This document shows positions 10,039 to 20,990 of a stretch of DNA of 64,000 nt, piece by piece. The translations under genes were made by a program, and so were the position numbers. Origin of the DNA: Hippopus hippopus (Eukaryota > Mollusca > Bivalvia > Cardiida > Cardiidae). The DNA is taken from NCBI GenBank assembly GCA_946811185.2, contig OX328106.1, forward strand, positions 44,032,311-44,096,310. Direction: 5' to 3'. Below the pieces are notes generated by a model. The model saw nothing but the letters and a program-made list of their open reading frames with translations, made no database searches and had not been told where the DNA came from. Position 1 is the stretch's first letter. Each line of letters begins with the position of its first letter.

Positions 10039-10301
10039 CGAGCGGTGCTCCGGCAAAAGAGGTTTCAATGCTTCTCCGTGATGAATTATTTAAGGCAAAT
10101 CGTCACATACTCGTAATTATGAATCCGTAAAATAAATAGAGTTGTACAACGGACTCAATCCTGAGGTATGAGATGAAGAAAATTTACAAATAGCAAAAGG
10201 TATCGACTCATAATAGCCTGCGCGGACTGCGAAGGCTGACATGGGTCGATACCTTTTGCAGATACATTAAAAACCCTCTTCTCACAGAGTATGATGACTC
10301 A
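10039..10301 (-). mobile_element. Family A MITE, minus orientation
   Basis: gagcggtgctccggcaaaagag on the left, tatcgactcataatagcctgcgcg/gactgcgaaggctgacatgggtcgata hairpin, right end cacagagtatgatgactca. With its neighbour it forms an inverted A pair. Confidence 0.85.
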
Positions 10302-10523
10302 TGTGATCTCAGGCAAAAAAGTCAAAATACCATGTTACCACCTCTTCATGCCATTTTTAGCTCAGCTGTTTTCGAAATATCGCCATAGCTCTGCCGTATT
10401 CTGCGTCGTCGTCGTGAGAAAACTTTGACATTTTTCATATCTCTCGTAATATTGTTTTAGATATTTACCACAAACTTGGCTAAGTTGTTACCTATCAAAA
10501 TGTGGAACGCATGCCGGGCAGGT

Positions 10524-11544
10524 TATAGGTAGTTTGAAGTTCATAGGGACCCCCCCCCCCCTGAATTTTAAATTACTTAAGAAAATGCTTAAGCTATTGT
10601 GCTGAAAATTTGCATAGTTAATGATATTACCTATACCAGCTCTGAGTGAAATTTTTAGAATTTTTGGTAATTTAGTTTTTTGCATTCAATGCAATGTTAA
10701 AATGTATGAACAAAACAGCTTAAAACCGGTAGGAGGGTTGAAGGCTATTCTGAGTAAAGGGTTTACCTGTTTATGAAAACAATTCTCATGCAAGCACTGT
10801 AACTGTGGTTGTATATTGTTTGTATAGCAAAAACTTTAACTTTTGAGGCCCTTGTCTCATTTTTTATTTGGTTTTTATTCTAACCATTCAATATCGGAGA
10901 CTTGCATGCACTTGTTTACACTTTGTTTTCTTTTCCATGCGCAACAATACATGTATATGTTTTCCTGAAACCCAGCCAAACTTTGGCTCAAATCATGTGG
11001 TAAAGCAGATAACAATAAAATGAAGATGGGTGAATTGTATGAACTGGTTAAGTTCCATAAATAAGCTCCAAAGTAGTCTTTTAGATGAATTTTTACGGTC
11101 ATAGGGACACAGCTTCTTTAAGATTGTGACCAAAATACAACTGAGCTAATTTTGGGCGAACTGAAAAAATGATAGCGATATTTTGTGACCAAAATACAAT
11201 TGAGCTAATTTTGGGCGAACTGAAAAAAAATGATAGCCACGAAAACAACTTCAGGGCCTCATACTTGACTAAAGTGAGGTACTGAAGCCATGCACTTGTC
11301 CAGTTATGTTTAATGTTCCGGTCACTGTGCGAAACCATCGGAGAAAGTTAAGCTTCAGAGCAAAAAATTAACATTACTGGAATAGGCAAAATGCTCTTTC
11401 TTGCGGAAGAAAAGTTCTAATTTTCGCTGTGAGAGTTGGTAAGGTCATTTTAAAAGACTTTGGAAAGTTGCATAAAAATTGATAGAGGATTTTTAAAGAT
11501 ATTTCAAAATTCAGGGGATCCCTATGAACCTCAAACTACCTATA
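10524..11544. mobile_element. Element P, ~1.02 kb with ~45-bp terminal inverted repeats
   Basis: Left end tataggtagtttgaagttca-taggga-c(n)-ctgaatttt is matched by the reverse complement of the right end aaaattcaggggatccc-tatgaacctcaaactacctata. Interior ORFs at 10875-11102 and 11099-11338 (minus, 75-79 codons) have no recognisable domains. TATA at both borders leaves the target duplication ambiguous (TA or TATA). Confidence 0.75.
11112..11240. repeat. Tandem duplication inside element P
   Basis: ttgtgaccaaaatacaactg-agctaattttgggcgaactg appears twice with a period of about 66 bases and only 1-3 differences, so the duplication is recent relative to element P. Confidence 0.9.
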
Positions 11545-11611
11545 CCTCAGATACTTTTGATACAGTTTCCCCTTTTTTCAGCTTAGAATCTAGAGTGTTT
11601 ATTTACCCGAG

Positions 11612-11945
11612 ATGACGGTTAGAAAAGGAGAAAATGCTGCTACCTAACATATTCTCCTTTTCCCTCCATTTCTTTTGCCCTTTCAGACACAAATTTTATC
11701 ATTTGAACCAAATTAAATTTGTTGACAGCCCTTTGTCCTATACCAGACGACAAAGTTGTACACAAGACTGAAAGCATTTTGCAGACGACAGATTGAGCAA
11801 TGGCTGAAATATTAATGCCTTTTCGGTGAAAGTGTGAATCCACTGATGGAAAACGGGTCACCAGAACTTTCTCCTTTTACCATAGTGTTACCAAACACAT
11901 TCATCCTGTTGGTTATTACAACACGGGATTGTATGTACATGGGTA
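11612..11945. mobile_element. Two family E remnants in opposite orientations
   Basis: Minus-type part 11612-11700: hairpin aaaaggagaaaatgctg..cattctcctttt, then ttgccctttcagacac. Plus-type part about 11740-11945: ccagacgacaaagttg, agcattttgcagacgac, tattacaacacgggattg and gggtaaaaa. Boundaries approximate. Confidence 0.55.
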
Positions 11946-12520
11946 AAAAGCATATCCTGAAAATTCGCCGAAAAGTATGATGAGATCAAAATCTTAATCG
12001 AAGAATGCCTTGTATTTCGTGCAATAGTGTGGTCAAAACGGCATTAAAAACGCAATTTTTGGAATCATGCTTCTAGGTGATATTTCTAGGCCACTCATTT
12101 AACAGTTGAAAGGACTCATTTAATTATCAGTTGAAACACGAAAAATATCCCTGAAAGGTAGACTCATATCATTTCTCAATAATTTAATATCAGTTGTTTT
12201 CATGAATATTGGCGAGTTCTGATTGGCTGAAAAAATTTTTTCATAGCTCCATGAAAAAAAAAAAAATCACGGTATACCGGAACTACTTTCGCTGAAGGTT
12301 ACTCAGTGCGGGTCCTACACACTGCCGTGTTCATTTACTTTCGTTTTATTGGTTAATTTTCAGTATTGGGAATCTGAAAACTGCTTCCCTATTGTATTCT
12401 TGCGCCATACAAATATGAGTGGAAGGGGCTTTAGAAACTCCAACATTAGATTTAAAAATAAAGAAAATAAATGCAGTTTGAATTATTTCCGTGGGTGTAT
12501 GTTGTCTGTAATATTAAATT

Positions 12521-12687
12521 ATAAGGAACGAAGAGAATTTTTATTTTGTCATGGAGATATGAAAAAAAAAAACCTAATCACACTTTTGTATGAAACCGCT
12601 TCGCGGTTTCATACAGTGTGATTAGGTTATTTTTTTTTTTTTTTTTCATACCTCCATGAAAAGATAAAAATTCTCTTCATTCCTTAA
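12521..12687. mobile_element. Long hairpin (fold-back), ~80-bp arms
   Basis: aaggaacgaagagaattttt-att..catggagatatg-poly A-cctaatcacact..gtatgaaaccg on the left is mirrored by cggtttcatac-agtgtgattagg-poly T-catacctccatg..aaaattctcttcattcctt. The centre is cgcttcgcg near 12600. It lies in the segment inserted in G unit 1. A degenerate piece of the same arm (cagctccatg-A run) is at 12243-12267. Confidence 0.9.
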
Positions 12688-13180
12688 TTGAACAGACTAA
12701 TAAAAGAAAATCTCCGTACAGCTCTTATTAAATAACGAGGCTATTGCCTATCCATTATATTTTTGTTCTATATTTAAACGTATGTTTTTATGTCAACCCA
12801 ATATGTTTTATCATACACGTCAGAGGTTACCCGTGTCTATAAAGTGTGGTCGAAGCGGCATTCAAAACGCAACCTTTCGGATTATGCTAGATACTACTAG
12901 CTGAAATTTTAAGTCCATTCATTTAACAGTCGAAAGGACTCATCTGATTTTCAGTCTTCATACGAAAAAACATCCCGAAAAAGGTCGACTTAAATCATTT
13001 CTCACTGAATAGACCGTTAATGTAATAAAGAATCTCCGTATATCTCTAATTGAATAACGAGACTATCGCCCATCCATTATATTTTAGTACTATATTTGGA
13101 CGTATGTTTTCAATGTCATCCCAATATGTTTTCTCATATACGTCAGAGATTACCTGTGTCCAAATAGTGTGGTCAAAACG

Positions 13181-13499
13181 TGTTACGGGAGACCACTCCT
13201 TCATGCATGGCTTCATCCCGATTTAATTACAATACCTAACAATTGCGCTAGGGAGAATTTTCTTTAGCTCATTGGTTATGGTGTTGGCCTTTCGTCCGGG
13301 CGTTCTAGGTTCGAATCCTGCCCAGTCCCTGTATTTCTGCCATGCATTTGTTCATGTGTTTCTTTGTTGCAGACTTTGTTCGTAAGATGTGGGCTCGTCC
13401 GGTAATGGCCACTGAGCCATTAATCCCATTTGTTGTCCAAAAACGGACTTCCTGCCTAACAAGGCTTTGAGTCATCAATAAATGATGACTTTAAGAGGG
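13181..13499 (+). mobile_element. tRNA-derived SINE (type 2), first unit of a tandem pair
   Basis: gggagaccactccttcatgc leader, tRNA-like core ctttagctcattggttatgg..gttctaggttcgaatcctgc (A- and B-box regions), cagtccctgtatttctgcc, gactttgttcgtaagatgtg and a 3' part atcaataaatgatgac. Inserted in family G unit 3. Confidence 0.8.
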
Positions 13500-13700
13500 G
13501 TGTGTTATGGGAGACCACTCCTTCATGCATGGCTTCATCCCGATTTAAATATATTCCTTACAAGTGCGTTAGGGAGAATCCTCTTTAGCTCAGTGGTTAT
13601 GGTATTGGCCTTTCGTCCTGGCGTTCTAGGTTCGAATCCTGCCCGGTCCCTGTATTTCTGCTATGCATTTGTTTCTTTGTTGCGGACTTTGTTCGTCAGA
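13500..13700 (+). mobile_element. tRNA-derived SINE (type 2), second unit, 3' truncated
   Basis: Repeats gggagaccactccttcatgc, ctttagctcagtggttatgg and gttctaggttcgaatcctgc, and stops at gactttgttcgtcagaa, where the G unit resumes (cagcattcaaagcgcaacc). The two heads differ by only a few bases. Confidence 0.8.
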
Positions 13701-14062
13701 AACAGCATTCAAAGCGCAACCTTTTGGTTATTATGCTAAATACTATTAGCTGAAATTTTAAGTCCATTCATTTAGCAGTCGAAAGGACTCATTTAATTAT
13801 CAGTTGTCATACGAAAAAACATCCCGAAAAAGGTCGACTTAAATCATTTCTCATTGAATAGACCACTAATGTAATAAAAAAATCTCCGCGTACCTCTAAT
13901 TAAATTACTAAGCTATTGCCCATCCATTATATTTTTGTACTATATTTAGACGTATGTTTTCAATGTCATCCCAATACCACGTGTGTCTTATAGACTTTTA
14001 TCATATATACGTCAGAGGTTACCCGCGTCCAAATAGAGTCCATTTACTGTCTACGTCATAGT

Positions 14063-14272
14063 TTTATCCCTTTATAAAACGACAAAATTTTAGATCGGAC
14101 CAAACTGAAAGCATTTGCAGAATACAAATTATTTCTGTTTTTGATATAGTAGAAAACATTGTGGGTAAAGGAGAAAATGCTGGTAACCAGCATTTTCTCC
14201 ATTTCCCCCAAAGTTTTCAAAGGCTTATTTCTCGGAGTTGTTAAAATTCGGGATTTGTCTGGAAACGGGTTA
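14063..14272 (+). mobile_element. Family E MITE
   Basis: tccctttataaaacgacaaa, gcatttgcaga, intact hairpin ggagaaaatgctgg/taaccagcattttctcc at about 14171-14201, right end ggaaacgggtta. Confidence 0.85.
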
Positions 14273-14391
14273 TACGTGTGTGACCCATTAACTTTTTAAA
14301 TCCAAATAGGTCAACTTGATCTCTTCTGACGGTTGAGAATATAGTTAAAAAAAGCCAGGGCTTAGAAAGATTTTTTTTTTTTATCCTATAG

Positions 14392-14512
14392 ACTTGACTA
14401 AAGAAGCGGACGGTATAGATCGAAATTCAGACTGCGAGTTCTGTACAGTATGATCTTGGTCAATGCAGAACGCAAAAGTTTGTGTTTTCGTCTATGGCGC
14501 TTTTAAAAACGG
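14392..14512 (+). mobile_element. Family D MITE, right part
   Basis: gaagcggacggtatagatcg, a mutated hairpin (ttcagactgcgag/ctgtacagtatgatct), then cgcaaaagtttgtgttttcg-tctatggcgc. Left half not recognisable. Confidence 0.65.
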
Positions 14513-14527
14513 TCTGTTTGTTTTGTT

Positions 14528-14774
14528 GTATTGTAGTTTAACGCCGTTTTAAGAGCTTAGGTCATATCACAGAGGCCAGTGCACCTATGCACGTGTTTCT
14601 TGGCTTTCCTTATACCAGTACTGACACAACTTTCTTTCCAAGTCACTGACGAATTTTCTCACACGCATCAGAGGTGAGAGGCGAAAAATCGCCGGAAAGA
14701 AAGTGTGCCTAAACCGGGTATCGCCGCCATAAGTCACGAGTCAGATACGCTTACCACTAGGCCATTCGGGCGGG
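14528..14774 (-). mobile_element. tRNA-derived SINE, minus orientation, diverged
   Basis: Left side gtagtttaacgccgtttt is the SINE 3' end in reverse. The right side reads on the minus strand as cgaatggcctagtggtaagc..gactcgtgac..gcgataccc, which resembles tRNA A and B boxes. A different head from type 1, but the same 3' end. Confidence 0.7.
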
Positions 14775-14829
14775 CTTTTAAATAGTAGGGTGTGTACAGA
14801 ACGCCCTTTCATTCATACTTAATTTAAAA

Positions 14830-14985
14830 GTTAGCACTTAGGCTGCTCAGCGCAACTCAATGACTTTTTGCGGACAGAACGTGCAGTCCGATTTTGGATC
14901 TACACTGTCCGATGAGGAGATATCTTTCCACCAAAAGTTTGGGTTTTTGCCATCGACTTGAAAGTTTCATTCTAGTTTTTAAGTT
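14830..14985 (-). mobile_element. Family C MITE, minus, truncated
   Basis: ttagcacttaggctgctcag-cgcaactca, one hairpin arm lost (gcggacagaacgtgcagtcc-gattttggatctacactgtcc), then ccatcgacttgaaagtttca. Ends at an aagttggaatgcg motif. Confidence 0.8.
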
Positions 14986-17131
14986 GGAATGCGAAGCATG
15001 CCAACTTAGATTTAGCAAAACCGGAAAATGAAAACAGAATAATTCATTCCGGGTACCCGAAGTACACAACACAAGGATATGAATACACCAGGGACTGGTT
15101 TTCATCTCAACTTGCCATGGACAACCCGTTTGTAATAACCGAAGATAATAATATGGGACATGTATTACTTTCGGGACAAATATGCATAAATAGCCATCAA
15201 AACCTTCGTAGACTTGTTTTTAAAAGATTCAAAAAGAAAGTAAAGACAGCGTATGAATATGTCGCTGTGCTTCGGTGTTTGCTTATTTGGTAATCACGTG
15301 ATCTTTATTTCTCAGAAAACATGTTTCAGTTTCCAAACGGCCTAGTTTCACTTTCTAAACGGCCTTATTGCACACTTTAAGAAAATAGTTCATATACATT
15401 TTGTCAATAATTTTGTTAAAAACGTCATTGAAGGAAGACAAAGTCTTGTGAATATTTATTAACATAAAAAACTCTTTCGATTAAAACTATTTGCATTTGA
15501 TTACTTCCCTTAATATCGCGAAATCAAGTATCTACAGCGCGCATTGACTTCATTTGATAGTTGGTGGATGCACAGAATCATCTTGGGGTTAAGTAAACAG
15601 TTTTAATATGGATGAATTTTTTAATTTTGGATCACGAAAAATAGATATCGAGTCGATGTATCAATCGAAGCGTGTATAAAGGTTGCAGGAATGAAGTTTT
15701 AGTTTGCGACTGGCGTGAAAATTGTGTCTCGAGAGGTCACTGTATAAAAACTAAACTGCCGATTTCAAGAGCAGTAGCATTTACTTGATTTCACGCGATT
15801 TATTATTACTAATTGTATTTTCTTGAAACTCGGAGTATATGTTCACTATCAAAACAGCAACCTATGCCATCAAGGGAAATAACTCCAAATGCATTTTGTA
15901 AGAATTTTGTCCCTTTTTCGATTTAGATCTTTTTCACTATCCAGCACCCACAGCCGAGCGTGGCACCAGCATGCGGCGCTCTTGTTACTGTTTAAGCCTG
16001 TACTTTCTGTCTGTCTGTCCACAGTTGACTTGCAGACTGAGTCTCTATTAGTATACATCCAATTTTTAGGCAGCATAATACATGTTATAGGGGTCAGCTA
16101 TAGTTGTGCTTGTTGCAGCAGTAGCTCCTTGGCTTAAAACTTCAAAATCACAATTTAAAGTTTGTCAAAAATCTTGACTTGAATGATCTTCGGAAGTCCA
16201 TTTTCTCTGGAATGATCGGATCATATCTTAACAGTGTTGCACCCCTGTTTATCTACATCGGATATGATTTTCATGCCCCACATCGAAAGATCGGAAGCAT
16301 ATTGTTGTCGAGCCCGCTTGTGGTGAGTGAGACATAGCTTTACAATGTCGTTTTGGCGTCCATCTGGTAAAAACTTAGCATTTCCCTATTACTCCAAAAT
16401 TATTCAAGTTACATTGAACAATGCTGCTATTTTTCATGTAGACACCTTTCGTCAATATGCACCTTATGAGGGTCACATGTCCTAGACCAAAGTCAACTTT
16501 TAACCCAGATCACGGTAAGAATGTACTTCCTATCAATATGCATATAATGAGGGTCACAAGTCCAATGTCAGTGTCAATATTTTGATCCTTTCTTCAAAAG
16601 TTATCACAGATACTTAATATTTAAATAAAAATGTTCATATCTGGTACGAAGGTAACAGTCATGGATAGAGATCTGCTGATGACAAGGTCATAGTAATCTG
16701 ACAAGGTCGAAGTCAAACATCAAAGCCATTCACCAGATAATTGGCTGTTACAGAGGCATTTGTTTTTCACAAAAAAAGGTCTTGTTTTGCAAAAAATATC
16801 ATGGTCGAAAGTTAGCAGGCATGTGCTTGAAGTTCAGGTAGTAAACTCTTCCAAAATATCACATTTTCTTTTGTTTTCCGTGTGAAAAATTGTCAGATGT
16901 CCGATCAGGTTTTTCAAAATTCCTCACTTTCAGCCATGTAATATGAAAATGTTTCACTTTAAAGCAAACTACTCTAATCACCAACGAAGCAATCTTTCAT
17001 TTCAGATAAACTGAGGTATCTATAGACCTCATGAAAAGTAGGAATACCATAAGAAAGAAAGGTTTCAAAGACATCGTTAAAAAAACATAGAAAGAAACAA
17101 GTTTGTATTGCATTTACCGCATTCCAACTTA
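14981..17131. mobile_element. Possible 2.15-kb non-autonomous element (uncertain)
   Basis: taagttggaatgcg at 14980 is matched by cgcattccaactta at 17119-17132, an inverted pair. A short hairpin gttggaatgcg/aagcatgccaac sits at the left end. The interior (about 16300-16740) has molluscan-repeat-like text with two copies of caatatgca..atgagggtcaca (about 16455 and 16535). No domain in any ORF. Ends could be coincidental. Confidence 0.35.
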
Positions 17132-17491
17132 GCAGTGCTTTCAGTGCTTTGATTATTATTTTTTTAGCAGGTTAAGGATGAAGCCGTTCGCGACTTGGTT
17201 CCAGGCAATAGAAAGAAACCACAATGGCGTAGGGATGAAATCTATCCCAAATCCTGTAATTAGTCTTATTTTTTCAGCGTGGGAGATTTTATAACAAGAA
17301 TTTTAAATAGAGGAAAAACAGATTGAATTTCCTGCCTATTTTAGGATTGTAATGTAATAAAACATCCATGAAAAATCGGCTCGATTTTATTTAAATCGCG
17401 TGCACGTTGTGTTTCATGAGAGTTCTTAATTATCAAATGTAATGACAGACAAAAATCCTTATTTTCTCCCCTTTCTTGGTTTGAATATAAT

Positions 17492-17754
17492 TGAGCCATG
17501 CTCTGTAAAAAGGGGGCTTAACACATCTGCGAAAAGTATCGACACAGGTCAGCCAGCGCAGTCCGCGCAGGCTGACCTGGGTCGATACTTTTCGCTATCA
17601 GTCAATTTTCTGTATGTTCAAGGACCGGTCTACCTCATGATTTGGTCGATTGTTTAAAAAAGTGGCTATTATAGATCCATAATTATGTGATGACTTGCTT
17701 AGTATCATGAAAAACGGAGATGCATTTAGCCCCATTTTAGCCAGAGCAAGGCTT
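17492..17754 (+). mobile_element. Family A MITE, full length
   Basis: tgagccatgctctgtaaaaa..; excellent hairpin acaggtcagccagcgcag/tccgcgcaggctgacctggg and flanking gaaaagtatcgac/gtcgatacttttcgc; right end agccagagcaaggctta. Confidence 0.9.
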
Positions 17755-17756
17755 AA

Positions 17757-17915
17757 TTATACCCCCGCAAAACGAATGTTTTCGGGGGTATACTGGAATC
17801 AGCCTGTCTGTCCGTGTGTCCGTCCGTTTGTCCGTCCGTGTGTCCGTCCGTGTGTCCGTCTGTGTACAAATAATTGCCTGTTTCTGTCAAAGCGCTGGCG
17901 GGGGTATTAAGTCAC
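17757..17915. repeat. Palindrome plus GTCCGT tandem repeat
   Basis: tatacccccgcaaaacg pairs with tgttttcgggggtata (17757-17792), followed by (gtccgtccgtgt)-type repeats at about 17805-17865. This combination is common in molluscan repetitive DNA (recollection, not searched). It directly abuts the family A copy. Confidence 0.7.
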
Positions 17916-18070
17916 ATTCAGTGACAGCTCTAGTTATTTTTGTTGTGATTTGGACTTCTGAGACTAGGTTTGGAATATTTGCTTTTGGTTTAATATTTCA
18001 GGCTCGAATTCACAAAGTAAATGAAATGATGCATTATGAATGGATAAGAAGATATAAAATGGAATGAAAT

Positions 18071-18099
18071 GAGATAGATAGATAGATAGATAGATAGAT
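18071..18099. repeat. (GATA)n microsatellite
   Basis: gagatagatagatagatag-atagatagatc: about seven GATA units. The surrounding 17915-18469 holds no recognised gene. Confidence 0.95.
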
Positions 18100-18469
18100 C
18101 CATTCTGGTCCAGTGTCTCTCAAACAGTAATGACTTTTCGAAATCACACTTACCTCGCTCAGTGCTGGTAAGGCCGGAAACACGTGATCGGTCGATTAGT
18201 AAAACGATTTCAGGAGTCTTCGTGGGTTTTAAATTTTTCTTCCTCATCAAGTGGCAAGGCAATGGAGTGGGGGCTGGGAGAAGAGCGTGCGACAGTTATA
18301 GCATAGAGTAGGTTTTGGTAGGTATGAAAAGGTGTGTACAGAGAAGGGTCGACAAATAATTAAAAGAAAAAAACGTTCGAATAGTCCATATTCCAGAAAA
18401 GGAAAAAGAAACACACGAATGAGCATATACAACCAAACAGGAAATGAACGGTGAACTTCCTGTATGATT

Positions 18470-18699
18470 TAAACCCTTTACTAGACAAGAAAATTTTTGA
18501 CTTGTCCAAATTAAAAGCATGTGCATTCGACAAACCAAATGTTGCTCAAGTGATGAGATTTGCCTTTAAAAGTGAAGAAAACATTGTGGAAAAAGGAGAA
18601 AATGCTGGTCACCAGCATTTTCTCCTTTTTCCACGATGTTTTCAAAAACCCCTCTCTGCAGGTTCATTAAAACTTGGGATTTTGTGGTAATAGGCTAAA
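18470..18699 (+). mobile_element. Family E MITE
   Basis: aaaccctttactagacaaga, gacttgtccaaattaaaagc, intact hairpin ggagaaaatgctgg/tcaccagcattttctcc, right end tgtggtaataggctaaa. The plus ORF at 18451-18690 simply translates it. Confidence 0.85.
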
Positions 18700-18974
18700 T
18701 ATAAAATTTTGCTACTTCATCAATGATCAAAGAAAACCTCAGTTTCTGAAACAGAAGGGGCAGGTTACAAAGTACTTTTCTTTTGAAGTGATTGAATTCA
18801 CTGTTCCTCTCCGTTAGTCTTTTGGCCTTATGACTGAACATACTACGACTGATAGAAAATGGATCTATTGCCATCCGAATATTGGTCACTGAAATGTTAA
18901 ATATTTCTTTTTGAAGTAAGTATCTGAATGAAATACTGAAGAAGAAATTGCTATAGACTTTATCTGTAAAGAAA

Positions 18975-19649
18975 GCTATGGTGGCATATTTCTGCCGCGA
19001 GATACGAGATAGCTATTGCGATAATTTATAACAGAACTATCGTGATAAAACAAAGTTTCCTGGAAATACTATCTAGATAATAAAAGTTTTCAAGATAAAA
19101 ATATCGCGATAATTCTAACTGTTATCATGATTTCTTTTTGCTTTCGTGCCCACAACTGACATTCACGGTACCTATAATTAGATACGGTTTCGGAACAAAC
19201 TTCGTCTACAACCTTATGAATTCTCCTTTTCCCTGAATGATTTTGAAGGTGTTAGTAGGAGGCATTTCGAGTCGTCTTTGTGTTTAAGACTTCTATTCAT
19301 TTCGAGTCTTGTCAAATTTACCAGTTAAGCTACAATTGTAAATTATTCGAATTTTTACTTTCTGCAATCTTGTGAAGTCAAAAACTACCGAGTTCATCCA
19401 AATGGTGAATTTTCTATATATAGGTATAGAGAAACTGATCGAACTATCACGATTTTTTTATTTCGAATGTCAGCTTCGTGCACGACTGAGAAATTTTGCG
19501 TTAAAATATTAAGTTTATCGTGATAATTTTTTCAGGAAACTTTTTACTATCTCGATAAAATTTCAAGGAAACTTTAATTTATTGCGATAGTTTTCAAAAA
19601 TTATCATGATAACTATCTCGTATCTCGTGGCAAAAATATGCCACCATAG
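18975..19649. mobile_element. Element N, ~675 bp inverted-repeat element
   Basis: Left end ctatggtggcatatttctgc-cgcgagatacgagatagc is matched in reverse at 19605-19649 (gctatctc..gtatctcgtggc-aaaaatatgccaccatag). Both subterminal zones contain repeated gataatt/gataactat motifs. AAAG stands next to each end (possible target duplication). No ORF. Confidence 0.85.
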
Positions 19650-20174
19650 AAAGCAGAGAGTGTTTTCGATAGCATGTTGTATGTACATGTAGTGCTTGTT
19701 AGAAGAAAAAAACACAACACGACTGTACCTGGGATGCACATATAGGTGACTTAAGTACTGTTGATAACAAAATACGACCTAAAATTGAAAATAGTCTATT
19801 TATACACCATCAAAGACTTTTATCTTGTTTGGTTGTTTGTTTCTTGTTTGAATGTTGTTTCAGAACTGCGCTTTCAAAAGCATTTCAGTAGTACCACTGC
19901 GGCAGCTCAATATGCCTTTACAAGATTTTTACTGGTACAAGACTTGATTCCTCAATGTCTCGCACAAAGGTAGTACTATAATGAACTGCCTATATTTCCA
20001 TATTTTCGATACTAGCTAGATACGCATAGCAGGAGACAGGAAAGGCTGGAAATTCCCTAATTATGTTAAAACGTTTGTGTTAGGATATTTGTGTCAATTG
20101 ATGACTGATTACATATATATTCATTTTGACATTTATTTGGACAACATATAGCTTAATGCTGACGGAGAGAGAAT

Positions 20175-20394
20175 TTAACCCTTATAGCACCATATAGGAA
20201 AACGCGAGCTTATGTGGGCCACATAGATCAAGATCAGACTGCACGTTCCGTGCAGTCTGATCTTTGATCTATTTAGCCCGCTTGTTTCGCCAAGTTTGAA
20301 ACAGTTAAAGATAAAAATCTTTCTGCGCTTTTACGGATTGTATTTTCAGATGGTGAAAGAAGTCGAATTTACTTATTTGGCGCTGTTTATGTTA
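20175..20394 (-). mobile_element. Family D MITE, minus orientation
   Basis: ttaacccttatagcaccata on the left, hairpin cacatagatc/aagatcagactgcacg..cgtgcagtctgatctttgat, then the D-specific right interior (ttttacggattgtattttca, atttggcgctg) and gtta. Confidence 0.8.
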
Positions 20395-20554
20395 CAGACA
20401 TAATGGCAGAACGTTTAGAACATGAATAATTTAGTGCGTTTAATTTTTATTTCAATCGATTTGAAATTGTATTTACAAACCATTACCGTATTCCTAGTTT
20501 AATTCTTATTTTGGAAAGTAACGCAACTTTTTATTGCCTGGACTATTGTATTTT

Positions 20555-20622
20555 TGAGCCATGCTCTGTGGAAAGGGGACTTGGTGCATCTGCAAAAAGT
20601 ATCGACCAGGTCAGCCTGGCCA
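20555..20622 (+). mobile_element. Family A MITE, 5' fragment
   Basis: tgagccatgctctgtggaaa..gcatctgcaaaaagtatc, then ccaggtcagcctgg; breaks off in the first hairpin arm exactly where family J sequence begins. Confidence 0.85.
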
Positions 20623-20632
20623 ATGTTCGTTC

Positions 20633-20990
20633 TAAAGCTGTTTAAAGATACACCCTTACAGCAAGAGAGAAAAAACGCTGTTAAAATTTGATAGACTGTA
20701 AATTGGTTAAGAATTTAGTCAGCTATGTAAATATAGATATATTACCGATATATACGGTGTAAGGGATAAAGTTATACATTATATCGGAAATCTTTTATTT
20801 AAAACAGGAAACGTCAAATTAGTGATTTCTTTAATGGCCTCCAGAAAATGAAACTTATTTTCTATCGGTCGTAATCTATGCAACCTTGCAACCGTCAGGG
20901 ACAAATTTTGGCATGCAGATACAATAATGATAATAGTTTGATAAAATAAAGATGAAGTGGGTTAATAGCTAGCTGAAAACAAGTAAAGAT
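20633..20990 (+). mobile_element. Family J repeat
   Basis: Shared with 42346-42635: acacccttacagc.agagaaaaaac, atttgatagactgta.attggtt, tgtaagggataaa, cgtaatctatgcaacc-ttgcaaccgtcaggg, ttggcat, aataaagatgaagtgg and gctgaaaac. Subfamily copies differ by internal deletion. No ORF. Confidence 0.8.

Larger units (their letters stand above)
12021..14030. repeat. Family G tandem array, three units of ~320-330 bp with two insertions
   Basis: Each unit has gtggtcaaaacggcattcaa, cgcaacctttcgg, tccattcatttaacag, cgaaaggactcat, acatcccgaaaaaggtcgac, tctccg, gactatcgcccatccattat and gtcatcccaatatgttt. Unit 1 is 12021-12840, interrupted by an inserted ~500-bp segment (about 12180-12688). Unit 2 is 12841-13160. 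Unit 3 is 13161-13180 plus 13701-14030, split by the SINE dimer. No coding potential. Confidence 0.85.

Noticed and set aside
13240..13320. Possible tRNA gene in ctttagctcattgg..ggttcgaatcctg
   Set aside because: Repeated in tandem with SINE-type flanks; no convincing acceptor stem.
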